Source: Flavobacterium pectinovorum (GTDB lineage: Bacteria; Bacteroidota; Bacteroidia; Flavobacteriales; Flavobacteriaceae). Taken from it: a DNA stretch of 64,000 nt. Both the position numbers and the translations under genes were made by a program. The stretch covers positions 434,001 to 498,000 of the forward strand of contig NZ_FRBX01000003.1 in the NCBI RefSeq assembly GCF_900142715.1, written 5' to 3'. Under the pieces are notes generated by a model. The model was not told the DNA's origin. It ran no database searches and saw only the letters and a list, made by a program, of their open reading frames with translations. Below are positions 53,182 through 61,331 of this stretch, piece by piece. Each line of letters begins with the position of its first letter. Position 1 is the stretch's first letter.

Positions 53182-54600
53182 ATGAAAATAGAACAAATCT
53201 ACACCGGATGTTTAGCACAAGGTGCATATTATATTACCTCAAACGGAGAAGCAGCTATTATCGACCCACTTAGAGAAATCCAGCCTTATTTGGATCGTTT
53301 AGAGCGCGATCAGGTAAAATTGAAATATATTTTTGAAACGCATTTTCACGCTGATTTCGTTTCAGGCCATATCGATTTAAGTAAAGAAACTCAGGCACCA
53401 ATTGTTTATGGGCCAAATGCGGCTTGCGAATTTGACTGCATTTCTGCAAAAGACGGGCAGGAATTTAAAGTTGGAAATATTACCATAAAAGCCTTGCACA
53501 CTCCAGGCCATACGATGGAAAGCACCACATATTTATTGATTGATGCAAACGGAAAAGATCACGCTATTTTCTCTGGAGACACTTTATTTATTGGTGATGT
53601 TGGCCGTCCGGATTTGGCTCAAAAAGCTGCTGGAATGACACAAGATCAATTAGCCGGGATTTTATTTCATTCTTTAAGAAATAAAATCATGACTTTGGCC
53701 GATGATGTAATTGTTTATCCGGCGCATGGTGCAGGAAGCGCTTGCGGAAAAAATATGAGTAAAGAAACCGTTTCGACAATTGGGAATCAAAAAGCAACGA
53801 ATTATGCTTTGCGTGCCAATATGACCGAAGCTGAATTTATTGAAGAAGTTACGGATGGATTATTGCCTCCGCCTGCCTATTTCAGTATGAATGTGGCGAT
53901 GAACAAAGGCGGTTACGAAAGCTTCGAATCGGTTTTGCACAACGGGATGAAAGCTATTAAAGCAGCAGAATTTGAAGCTGTTGCCGAAGAAACCGGAGCA
54001 TTGATTTTAGATACCCGCAAAAGTGCTGATTTCTACAAAGGATTTATTCCGCAATCTATTAATATTGGAATCAATGGTGATTTTGCACCGTGGGTTGGAA
54101 CTTTAGTTGCTGATGTAAAACAACCTATTATATTAGTTACCGAAAATGGTCTTGAAGAAGAAACGGTAACACGTTTAAGTCGTGTAGGTTTTGATACAAT
54201 TATTGGACATCTTGAAGGTGGTTTTGAGGCTTGGCAAAAAGCAGGTTTTGAAGTGGATACGGTGAACCGAATTTCGGCTGAGCAATTTGCTGATAAATTC
54301 AATATTAAAGAAGATAAAATTATTGATGTTCGTAAAGAAACTGAATACGAAGCAGAACACATAGAAGATGCTTACAGTAAACCACTTGCTTACATAAATG
54401 ACTGGGTAAAAGACATTAACCCAAATGAGCATTTTTATTTGCATTGCGCAGGAGGATATCGCAGTATGATTGCGGCTTCGATTTTGCAAGCTCGAGGTTT
54501 TAGAAATTTCACCGAAATTGACGGAGGTTTTGGAGCAATTGCAAAAACGAATATTCCAAAATCTGATTTTGTTTGTCAAAGTAAGATTTTGAAAGCATAA
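53182..54600 (+). CDS. CstB-like persulfide dioxygenase-rhodanese fusion
   Basis: Cytoplasmic enzyme of about 472 aa that likely oxidises persulfides to sulfite and transfers sulfur to give thiosulfate. The metallo-beta-lactamase-fold dioxygenase domain (1-245) has iron-binding THFHADFVSGH (His54, His56, Asp58, His63), LHTPGHTMES and FSGDTLFIGDVGRPD. The middle rhodanese-like domain (about 265-355) has no cysteine in its loop (LVTENGLEEET). The C-terminal rhodanese (about 370-465) has Cys422 in LHCAGGYRS. This dioxygenase, pseudo-rhodanese, rhodanese order matches CstB of Staphylococcus aureus. The ATG at 53182 is chosen because an earlier start at 53152 lies inside the promoter box. Confidence 0.9.
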   Translation: MKIEQIYTGCLAQGAYYITSNGEAAIIDPLREIQPYLDRLERDQVKLKYIFETHFHADFVSGHIDLSKETQAPIVYGPNAACEFDCISAKDGQEFKVGNITIKALHTPGHTMESTTYLLIDANGKDHAIFSGDTLFIGDVGRPDLAQKAAGMTQDQLAGILFHSLRNKIMTLADDVIVYPAHGAGSACGKNMSKETVSTIGNQKATNYALRANMTEAEFIEEVTDGLLPPPAYFSMNVAMNKGGYESFESVLHNGMKAIKAAEFEAVAEETGALILDTRKSADFYKGFIPQSINIGINGDFAPWVGTLVADVKQPIILVTENGLEEETVTRLSRVGFDTIIGHLEGGFEAWQKAGFEVDTVNRISAEQFADKFNIKEDKIIDVRKETEYEAEHIEDAYSKPLAYINDWVKDINPNEHFYLHCAGGYRSMIAASILQARGFRNFTEIDGGFGAIAKTNIPKSDFVCQSKILKA

Positions 54601-54612
54601 ACATATTTTTTC

Positions 54613-54741
54613 ACCATATAAGTTATATAAGTTCATTTAATTACGGTGCGTTTAAACTTTAAGCTGGTAACTTATATGAGCTCATATAAGTTCAGCGCGA
54701 TTAAAACTCCAGCTTATAATTGCTTATATCACTTATATGGT
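54613..54741. repeat. ACCATATAAGT-type inverted repeat, right copy
   Basis: Arms ACCATATAAGTTATATAAGT and GCTTATATCACTTATATGGT (18 of 20 pairs) around an inner pair (CTTATATGAGCTCATATAAG). It is just after the CstB-like stop. Matches the repeat at 52971 before the gene. Confidence 0.75.
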
Positions 54742-54769
54742 AAAAAAAAATCTAATTTTTAAATAAACT

Positions 54770-55339
54770 ATGAACCTACTAGAAATTTTAAGAGAACCTT
54801 GGCCTTGGTATGTTGCCGGCCCGTTGATTGGGTTGACTGTCCCAATTTTGTTGATTATCGGAAATAAATCTTTCGGAATTAGTTCTTCGCTACGCCATAT
54901 TTGTGCAGCTTGCATTCCGGCGAATATTTCCTTTTTTAAATACGACTGGAAAAAAGAAAGCTGGAATTTATTTTTCGTTTTCGGAATTTTTCTTGGTGGA
55001 ATTATAGCAGCTTATTTTCTATCAAATCCAAATCAGGTTGAAATTACACCACAGCTTTCCCAACAATTAGCGTCTTACGGAATCACTGACCGTTCTGGTT
55101 TATTACCAAAGGAACTTTTTTCCTGGGAAAGTTTATTCACACTTCGTGGCTTTATCATGATTGTCGTTGGTGGATTTTTAGTTGGTTTCGGGACGCGTTA
55201 TGCGGGCGGCTGTACGAGCGGCCATGCGATTATGGGAATTTCAAACTTGCAATGGCCTTCATTAGTAGCAACAATCTGTTTTATGATTGGTGGTTTTATC
55301 ATGGCAAATTTAATTTTGCCTTATATTCTTGCACTTTAG
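54770..55339 (+). CDS. YeeE/YedE-family sulfur transport protein
   Basis: Inner-membrane protein, 189 aa with about five membrane segments. The conserved FGTRYAGGCTSGHAIMG (near 143-160) contains the cysteine used by YeeE-type thiosulfate carriers. The N-terminal half has SSSLRHICAACIP with two more cysteines. The second half of the family is encoded by the next gene, so the transporter is split in two polypeptides. Downstream of the CstB-like gene, it may import thiosulfate or move sulfane sulfur. Confidence 0.87.
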   Translation: MNLLEILREPWPWYVAGPLIGLTVPILLIIGNKSFGISSSLRHICAACIPANISFFKYDWKKESWNLFFVFGIFLGGIIAAYFLSNPNQVEITPQLSQQLASYGITDRSGLLPKELFSWESLFTLRGFIMIVVGGFLVGFGTRYAGGCTSGHAIMGISNLQWPSLVATICFMIGGFIMANLILPYILAL

Positions 55340-55367
55340 GATATTCTTTCACTTTAAAATTTCAAAA

Positions 55368-55847
55368 ATGAATAATTTAGAAAATAAAAATACAGATACA
55401 GAAGGAATCAACGGAAGTCAATTGAAAGATTCGGGATTCGGAAACCTTAAATATCTTTTGGTTGGAATCTTTTTCGGAATTGTATTCGTAAAAGCCGAAA
55501 TCATTAGTTGGTTTCGTATTCAGGAAATGTTTCAATTACAATCTTTCTTTATGTATGGCGTAATTGGAAGTGCAGTTGTGGTTGGAATAATCTCTGTTCA
55601 AATCATAAAAAGATTTAATATTAAAACCATCCAGGGAGAAAAAATAGAAATTCAGCCTAAAACTTTCAGTAAAGGACAAATTTATGGCGGATTGATGTTT
55701 GGTTTTGGATGGGCAATAACCGGAGCCTGTCCTGGCCCTTTATTTGCTCAAATTGGTACCGGAGTAACTGTAATTATAGTTACTTTACTAAGCGCCATTT
55801 TAGGAACTTGGTTTTATGGTTTGATAAAAGATAAATTGCCTCATTAA
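55368..55847 (+). CDS. DUF6691/YeeE-type membrane protein
   Basis: Inner-membrane protein of about 159 aa from the ATG at 55368 (MNNLENKNTD); an upstream TTG at 55329 overlaps the previous gene. About four membrane segments; the family cysteine is in GWAITGACPGPLFAQIG (near 123-138). Together with the upstream YeeE protein it probably forms a two-part sulfur-compound transporter. It is followed by a strong terminator. Confidence 0.85.
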   Translation: MNNLENKNTDTEGINGSQLKDSGFGNLKYLLVGIFFGIVFVKAEIISWFRIQEMFQLQSFFMYGVIGSAVVVGIISVQIIKRFNIKTIQGEKIEIQPKTFSKGQIYGGLMFGFGWAITGACPGPLFAQIGTGVTVIIVTLLSAILGTWFYGLIKDKLPH

Positions 55848-55869
55848 TTTTTTTTCCGAATTAAAATAT

Positions 55870-55902
55870 CAAACCCGACAGATTTAAAACCTGTCGGGTT
55901 TG
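55870..55902 (+). terminator. terminator of the YeeE genes
   Basis: Perfect 12-bp arms CAAACCCGACAG / CTGTCGGGTTTG with a 9-nt loop, 22 bp after the stop, followed by a modest T-rich tail. Confidence 0.75.
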
Positions 55903-55966
55903 CCTTTTAATAACTTTTCCTGAGTTGCTCTTTTAAATCTATTAACAGACAAATTTTAAAAATAGG

Positions 55967-55995
55967 TTTGGTTTCATTTTCTTTAGTTATGTTTG
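55967..55995 (+). promoter_or_regulatory. promoter of glpD
   Basis: TTTG (55967-55970) and TATGTTTG (55988-55995) resemble the Bacteroidota -33 and -7 elements, separated by 17 bp. The ATG follows 34 bp later. Confidence 0.4.
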
Positions 55996-56029
55996 TTAAA
56001 AATAATACCCGCCAAAACAATCCATAAAT

Positions 56030-57640
56030 ATGAAACGTTCAGAACAGTTATCAATATTAAAAAACACTGAAAAGTGGGACGTTATTATAATAGGTGGCGG
56101 GGCAAGCGGTTTGGGAACAGCTCTTGATGCAGCTAGCAGAGGATACAAAACTATTTTGCTTGAAGCTGTAGATTTTGCAAAAGGAACTTCCAGCAGAAGT
56201 ACCAAACTTGTTCATGGCGGTGTGCGCTATCTGGAACAGGGAGATATTCATTTGGTAAGAGAAGCACTAAAAGAAAGAGGTTTATTAGCAAAAAATGCAA
56301 GTCATTTAGTCAAAAACCAATCTTTTGTAATTCCAAATTATAATTGGTGGGGCGGCTGGTTTTATACTTTCGGATTGAAAATCTATGATTTATTATCAGG
56401 ACGTTTAAGTTTTGGCAGTTCAAAATATATCTCAAAGAAAAAAACAATCGAAATGCTGCCCGCCGTTGAAAGAAAAGGCTTGATAAGCGGTGTTATTTAT
56501 CACGACGGGCAATTTGATGATTCGCGTTTAGCCATTAATCTAGCACAAACTGCTATTGAAAAAGGAGCGTGTCTTTTAAATTATTCCAAAGTCATAAACT
56601 TATTAAAAGACGATAAAAACCAAATTATTGGCGTTTTGGCAATCGATCATGAAACAGGCGACAGATACGAAATAAAAGGAGCTGCCATCATTAATGCAAC
56701 AGGCGTTTTTACAAATGCTATAATGAAACTGAATGACAAGGTTTATAAAAAATATATTGTTCCAAGTCAGGGAATTCATCTTGTATTTGACAAATCTTTT
56801 CTACCGGGTGAACACGCTTTGATGATTCCTAAAACAAGCGATGGAAGAGTTTTATTTGCTGTACCCTGGCATAATTATATTGTTGTGGGAACAACCGATA
56901 CATTAATAAAAAAACACAGCTTAGAACCTATCGCACTGGAAAGTGAAATTGAATTTGTATTGCAGACTGCTCAACGTTTTTTATCAAAAAAACCAACCAG
57001 AGCAGATGTTTTATCTGTTTTTGCCGGTTTACGCCCTTTGGCAGCTCCGGAGGAAGAAGGAAAAAGTACCAAAGAAGTTTCCAGAAGCCATAAAATTATT
57101 GTTTCAGAAACAGGCTTGATTACAATTACCGGAGGAAAATGGACCACTTACAGAAAAATTTCTGAGGACATTATAAACAAAGCAATCAAGACAGGCAAAC
57201 TTCCTAAAAAGGATTGTAATACGGAGTTTCTTCCTATTTATGGAAATAAGGACACTTCTGCTTTAGATAGAGAAAATCATTTATATATCTACGGTTCGGA
57301 TATCCCAAAAATAATTGAATTACAAGAAAACGAACCCGAATTAAAAGAGAAATTACATCCCGATCACGAATTTACAATGGCAGAAGTTGTTTGGGCTATT
57401 CGACATGAAATGGCCAGAACTGTTGATGATATTTTAGCAAGACGTGTTCGCTTATTATTCTTAGATGCCAGAGCTGCAATTGAATCGTCTGAAAAAGTAG
57501 CGAGAATACTTGCCAAAGAAATAGGACATAATGAAGCCTGGATCAATAAAGAAATTTTAAACTTTAAAGAAATTTCTAAAGGTTTTTTACTGCCTGAATT
57601 TCAACAAGTCTTTCTTAATAAGGACAAAAAGCCTGCTTAG
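56030..57640 (+). CDS. glpD: FAD-dependent glycerol-3-phosphate dehydrogenase
   Basis: Oxidises glycerol 3-phosphate to dihydroxyacetone phosphate, passing electrons to the quinone pool; membrane-associated flavoprotein of 536 aa. FAD-binding dinucleotide fold at 18-48 (DVIIIGGGASGLGTALDAAS), then TSSRSTKLVHGGVRYLEQ, GVIYHDGQFDDSRL, the VFAGLRPLAAP segment, TITGGKWTTYRKI and a C-terminal helical domain (EFTMAEVVWAIRHEMARTVD). All hallmarks are present. No glpK or glpF lies nearby in the window. Confidence 0.93.
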   Translation: MKRSEQLSILKNTEKWDVIIIGGGASGLGTALDAASRGYKTILLEAVDFAKGTSSRSTKLVHGGVRYLEQGDIHLVREALKERGLLAKNASHLVKNQSFVIPNYNWWGGWFYTFGLKIYDLLSGRLSFGSSKYISKKKTIEMLPAVERKGLISGVIYHDGQFDDSRLAINLAQTAIEKGACLLNYSKVINLLKDDKNQIIGVLAIDHETGDRYEIKGAAIINATGVFTNAIMKLNDKVYKKYIVPSQGIHLVFDKSFLPGEHALMIPKTSDGRVLFAVPWHNYIVVGTTDTLIKKHSLEPIALESEIEFVLQTAQRFLSKKPTRADVLSVFAGLRPLAAPEEEGKSTKEVSRSHKIIVSETGLITITGGKWTTYRKISEDIINKAIKTGKLPKKDCNTEFLPIYGNKDTSALDRENHLYIYGSDIPKIIELQENEPELKEKLHPDHEFTMAEVVWAIRHEMARTVDDILARRVRLLFLDARAAIESSEKVARILAKEIGHNEAWINKEILNFKEISKGFLLPEFQQVFLNKDKKPA

Positions 57641-57807
57641 TACGCTCCTATCCTAAATCAATTTCAGAATAAAATTATAGGAAAACATTTTATTATCAGC
57701 AAATCGAACATCTAATCAAAATTTTGCATTACTTTTATACTAATTCTATAGACTTTATAAAGTTATAATAGCTGTTAATTTGAATTAACAAAAAATTAAC
57801 ACAACAC

Positions 57808-57849
57808 TTGTATATACAACTATTAAAAGTTATACATTTGTATATACAA
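57808..57849. promoter_or_regulatory. tandem operators and promoter of the MarR operon
   Basis: Two perfect copies of the palindrome TTGTATATACAA (57808-57819 and 57838-57849) lie 30 bp apart. The second overlaps the -7 box TACATTTG (57833-57840) and the first supplies the TTG at about the -33 position. Binding by the MarR protein would block the promoter. Confidence 0.7.
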
Positions 57850-57866
57850 ATTATACACTTACGACT

Positions 57867-58328
57867 ATGACAATTGAAGAGGTTATTAAAAGTACAGTTA
57901 AGATGGATAATGCGAAAAAAGTTATTCTGAATATCATGTACACGCAAAACGTGATTCAGGATCATTTCAGCGAGTTGATGAAACCGTATGATTTATCCGG
58001 AGAACAATATAATGTGCTACGTATATTAAGAGGACAAAAAGGTAATCCTGCTAATATGTGTGTAATCCAGGAACGAATGCTTGCTAAAACTAGCAACACG
58101 ACGAGACTGGTAGACAAACTGTTACTGAAAGATTATGTTACAAGAAATGTTTGTCCTGGCAATAGAAGAAAGATTGAAGTATCAATCACTCAAAAAGGAT
58201 TAGATGTTTTAAAAGAATTAGATCCGAAAGTAGATGAACACGAGCGTTCATTTGCCAGAAATATAAGCCCGGAAGAATTAGAATTATTAAATCAATTATT
58301 AGAAAAATACCGAACCCAAGAAAATTAA
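57867..58328 (+). CDS. MarR-family transcriptional regulator
   Basis: Cytoplasmic repressor of 153 aa. Dimerisation helices at both ends, winged helix-turn-helix at about 60-105 (MCVIQERMLAKTSNTTRLVD, then KLLLKDYVTRNV and the wing RRKIEVSITQKG). It is likely autoregulatory through two TTGTATATACAA palindromes over its promoter. It is followed 4 bp later by a nitroreductase gene. Cysteines near CVIQE and NVCPGN might sense thiol-reactive or oxidative signals, which would fit the downstream enzyme; not shown. Confidence 0.9.
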   Translation: MTIEEVIKSTVKMDNAKKVILNIMYTQNVIQDHFSELMKPYDLSGEQYNVLRILRGQKGNPANMCVIQERMLAKTSNTTRLVDKLLLKDYVTRNVCPGNRRKIEVSITQKGLDVLKELDPKVDEHERSFARNISPEELELLNQLLEKYRTQEN

Positions 58329-58332
58329 TATT

Positions 58333-58965
58333 ATGAGTACATTATTAGACAATTTAAACTGGAGATACGCAACTAAAAAATACGACGCGGCAAAAAAAAT
58401 CTCTGCTACAGATTTAAATACTATAAAAGAGGCAATTAGATTAAGTGCTTCTTCATACGGATTACAACCATACAAAGTTGTTATTGTTGAAAATCCAGAA
58501 ATAAGAGAACAATTAAAAGAAGTTGCTTACGGTCAAACTCAAATTACAGATTCTTCTCACCTATTTGTATTTGCAACTGACGTAAATGTTGGCGATAGTG
58601 CCGTAAACGATTACATCAACAATATTAGCGAAACAAGAGGTGTTCCTGCTGATGCTTTGGCTGGTTTTGGCGACATGATGAAAGGTATGATTGCTGGTTT
58701 ACCTAGTGATGCAAAAAATACCTGGACTGCAAAACAAACTTATATCGCTTTAGGAAATTTATTAAGTGCTGCTGCTGAATTAAAAATTGACGCAACACCA
58801 ATGGAAGGTTTTAATGCTGCAGAATTTAATAAAATTCTAGGTTTTGACAAACTAGGTTTAAACGCTTCAGTAATTGCTACTGTAGGTTACAGACATGGTG
58901 AAGACGATACGCAACATTACAAAAAAGTTAGAAAATCTCACGAAGAATTATTTATCACTATATAA
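58333..58965 (+). CDS. nitroreductase-family FMN oxidoreductase
   Basis: NAD(P)H-dependent flavin enzyme of 210 aa of the NfsB/NfnB-type fold. FMN contacts in NLNWRYATKKYD (Arg and Lys near 11-15) and RLSASSYGLQPYKVVIV; C-terminal GYRHGEDDTQHYKKVR. Reduces nitroaromatics, quinones or similar electrophiles; true substrate unknown. Second gene of the MarR operon, followed by a YceI-family gene, so it is probably induced when MarR is released. Confidence 0.9.
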   Translation: MSTLLDNLNWRYATKKYDAAKKISATDLNTIKEAIRLSASSYGLQPYKVVIVENPEIREQLKEVAYGQTQITDSSHLFVFATDVNVGDSAVNDYINNISETRGVPADALAGFGDMMKGMIAGLPSDAKNTWTAKQTYIALGNLLSAAAELKIDATPMEGFNAAEFNKILGFDKLGLNASVIATVGYRHGEDDTQHYKKVRKSHEELFITI

Positions 58966-58996
58966 TTATTATTAATCCAAAATCAATTTTAACAAA

Positions 58997-59563
58997 ATGA
59001 AAAATTTAAAAACAATTGCAATAGCATTATTCGTAGCAGCGGCTAGTATTTCAGTAAATGCTCAAACTAAAAAAATCGACGTTAAAGCATCTACTATAAA
59101 ATGGGTAGGTAAAAAAGTAACTGGAGAGCACTCTGGAACTGTAAACTTTAAAGACGGAGCTCTGGTTTTCAAAGGAAAAAAATTAACTGGTGGTAGTTTT
59201 ACTGTGGATATGACTTCTTTAACTGCAACTGATTTAACTGGAGAATACCAAGGAAAATTGAATGGTCACTTAAAAGCTGACGATTTCTTTGGAACTGACA
59301 AATTTCCAACTGCAAAATTAGTTTTCAAAACTATCGGAGCTAAAGCAACTGACGTTTATACTGTAACTGCTGATTTAACTATCAAAGGAATCACTAAACC
59401 TGTAACTTTTGACATCACTGTAGCTGGAAACACTGCTACAACTGCATTTAAAGTTGACAGAACTAAATATGATATCAAATACAACTCTGGTAACTTCTTC
59501 GAAAACTTAGGAGACAAAACTATCAATGACGATTTCGAATTAACTGTAGCTTTAAAATTCTAA
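58997..59563 (+). CDS. YceI-family exported lipid-binding-like protein
   Basis: Periplasmic protein of 188 aa with a signal peptide (1-22, VNAQ). The lipocalin-like YceI fold is shown by SSTIKWVGKKVTG-type start (ASTIKWVGKKVTGEHSGTVN), DKFPTAKLVFKTI, DLTIKGITKPVTFDITV and the C-terminal INDDFELTVALKF. Related proteins bind isoprenoid molecules such as quinones. It is 31 bp downstream of the nitroreductase, probably the last gene of the MarR operon, and precedes a strong terminator. Confidence 0.92.
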   Translation: MKNLKTIAIALFVAAASISVNAQTKKIDVKASTIKWVGKKVTGEHSGTVNFKDGALVFKGKKLTGGSFTVDMTSLTATDLTGEYQGKLNGHLKADDFFGTDKFPTAKLVFKTIGAKATDVYTVTADLTIKGITKPVTFDITVAGNTATTAFKVDRTKYDIKYNSGNFFENLGDKTINDDFELTVALKF

Positions 59564-59593
59564 TATTTTAGACTTACTGATTCAAAATTTAGA

Positions 59594-59623
59594 AAACCCC
59601 AAAAGTTTAGGCTTTTGGGGTTT
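59594..59623 (+). terminator. terminator of the MarR operon
   Basis: Perfect 12-bp arms AAACCCCAAAAG / CTTTTGGGGTTT with a 6-nt loop and a T run. Confidence 0.88.
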
Positions 59624-59713
59624 CTTTTTTATACTTTTCATAATAATAACGTTCTTAACACTTAAATAACCCTTTCATAACAACGCACAATGTTTTGATT
59701 AACATACGGCCTT

Positions 59714-59721
59714 TAATTTTG
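59714..59721 (+). promoter_or_regulatory. -7 promoter box of the beta-helix protein gene
   Basis: TAATTTTG (TAnnTTTG class), 41 bp before the ATG; a TTTG lies 16 bp further upstream (59694-59697). Confidence 0.4.
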
Positions 59722-59762
59722 GAGTATTAAAAAATCAAAAACTAGAAATCCACATTATAGTT

Positions 59763-61037
59763 ATGAAAACAAAAATCAGCATTGCAATTCTAAGTATTCT
59801 AAGCAGTTTTTTTCTACAGGCACAGCAACAAAGAGGAATTGTTGGCACCACAAACTGGATGAACAACTGGACTAATTTTAAACCGGCCAACACAGAATAT
59901 AATGAAGCTAGCAATATTATTGCTGGAACGATTGACAAAGACACCAAATTATACAAACGAAACACTTATCAATTGGTGGGTACTGTTTATGTAACCAACA
60001 ATGCTGTTTTAACTATCGAACCGGGAACTGTAATTCGCGGAGATGACAAAAGCTGCGGAACATTAGTAATAACAAATGGCTGTAAAATAATGGCTGAAGG
60101 TTTAGAAACCGATCCAATTATTTTTACATCAAACAAGGATGTTTTGGATAGAAAACCGGGTGACTGGGGTGGAATTATTATTATGGGAAAAGCCCCAATA
60201 AATAGTCTTGGAGGATTACACACTTTACCTTTTGATCTTGATCCTTTATTAAATCATTATGGCGGTCAGGATGCCGAAGATAATTCCGGAATTTTAAAAT
60301 ATGTGAGAATCGAATATTCAGGAAGAAAATTAAGTGCTTTAAAAGAACTTAATGGACTTTCATTAGCCGCTGTTGGAAAAAAGACGGTTTTAAATAACAT
60401 ACAAATTAGTTTTTCAAACGACGATTCATTTGAATGCTATGGAGGAAATTTAGACATGAGCAACTTGGTTTCTTACAGAACTACTGATGATGATTTTGAT
60501 TTTACACAAGGAGCACAAATTAATATTAGCAACAGTATTGCTATTCGCCATCCTTTTTCATCAGATATTTCAGGTTCAAGATGTTTTGAAATTGATTCTT
60601 ATGATAAAATCGAAAATACAGACATCAATAAATTGACTAAAATAAACGCCTCAAATATTACACTTATTAATCTGGAAGAAAATAATCAGGGACTGGTTAG
60701 AGAATCTATTCATATAAAAGAAAATACATTTTTTAATCTAACAAATAGTATCGTATCCGGTTTTACACCTTTTGTTATATTAGAAGGAAATATAGGAAAT
60801 GGAGATGCCAATTTATCTAAAATCAACTTCAAAAATGTAATTGTAAACAATTGCCAGGGCGAAATTACAAGTGAATCAAGCAGTAATGATGCGGGAATTA
60901 AAAGTTATTACAGCAAACCGCAATTTGCTTTGGATTTCACTAAAATTAGAAACATTGACTTATTTACAACGCCTAATATCAAAGGAAGTCCAGATTTTAG
61001 AGTAAACCAAAATAACACTATTGCAATTGGAAATTAA
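59763..61037 (+). CDS. putative secreted beta-helix-like protein
   Basis: Exported protein of 424 aa with a signal peptide (1-20, FFLQAQ). The body carries repeats rich in N, I, S and G of parallel beta-helix type (LTIEPGTVIRGDDKSCGTLV; GDWGGIIIMGKAP; ILKYVRIEYSG; LNNIQISFSNDDSFECYGG; FTQGAQINISNSIAIRHPF). No type IX secretion C-terminal domain and no lipobox are evident. The function is unknown; similar proteins in Bacteroidota are predicted surface or periplasmic proteins. It is monocistronic, ahead of the trp leader. Confidence 0.75.
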   Translation: MKTKISIAILSILSSFFLQAQQQRGIVGTTNWMNNWTNFKPANTEYNEASNIIAGTIDKDTKLYKRNTYQLVGTVYVTNNAVLTIEPGTVIRGDDKSCGTLVITNGCKIMAEGLETDPIIFTSNKDVLDRKPGDWGGIIIMGKAPINSLGGLHTLPFDLDPLLNHYGGQDAEDNSGILKYVRIEYSGRKLSALKELNGLSLAAVGKKTVLNNIQISFSNDDSFECYGGNLDMSNLVSYRTTDDDFDFTQGAQINISNSIAIRHPFSSDISGSRCFEIDSYDKIENTDINKLTKINASNITLINLEENNQGLVRESIHIKENTFFNLTNSIVSGFTPFVILEGNIGNGDANLSKINFKNVIVNNCQGEITSESSSNDAGIKSYYSKPQFALDFTKIRNIDLFTTPNIKGSPDFRVNQNNTIAIGN

Positions 61038-61134
61038 GGATTTATAACCTGCTGTTTTAATGAAATTTAACAAATTTCAAGATTTAGAAAAGTTTTTTTT
61101 GAATTTTTATGTATTCTAATCCAAATTACATTTA

Positions 61135-61142
61135 TATATTTG
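61135..61142 (+). promoter_or_regulatory. -7 promoter box of the trp operon
   Basis: TATATTTG, matching the TAnnTTTG consensus, 17 bp before the leader peptide start. A -33 TTG is not clear. Confidence 0.5.
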
Positions 61143-61159
61143 TGACATCAAAATAAGAT

Positions 61160-61216
61160 ATGAAAACAACAATGAACAATATTTGGTGGTGGAAGAATTT
61201 ACGTCAAACGTCGTGA
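61160..61216 (+). CDS. trpL: trp leader peptide
   Basis: An 18-codon frame, MKTTMNNIWWWKNLRQTS, with three consecutive tryptophan codons, located 115 bp before trpE and followed by an attenuator hairpin. Low charged Trp-tRNA would stall the ribosome at the Trp codons and allow read-through. Not conserved by direct evidence here, but the WWW run directly before trpE is hard to explain otherwise. Confidence 0.82.
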   Translation: MKTTMNNIWWWKNLRQTS

Positions 61217-61254
61217 ACAAAGCTTCCTATGGTATTGTAAAACTATAAATTTAA

Positions 61255-61287
61255 AAGGCTTGTCATCACGACAAGCCTTTTTTTTTG
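61255..61287 (+). terminator. trp attenuator hairpin
   Basis: Perfect 10-bp stem AAGGCTTGTC / GACAAGCCTT with a 5-nt loop and eight following T residues. Upstream ACAAAGCTT (near 61217-61226) could pair with AAGGCTTGT as an antiterminator, though with two mismatches. Placed between the leader peptide and trpE. Confidence 0.8.
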
Positions 61288-61331
61288 GTCGAAACTCAAG
61301 TGAAATAAATTAAAATTAAAAACAACATACT

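Noticed and set aside
54175..54636. 153-codon open frame opposite the CstB-like gene
   Set aside because: Entirely antisense to a well-supported rhodanese domain; a shadow of biased codon use.
57641..57807. Possible small RNA or gene between glpD and the MarR operators
   Set aside because: Only AT-rich sequence; no hairpin terminator, promoter pair or coding frame could be supported.
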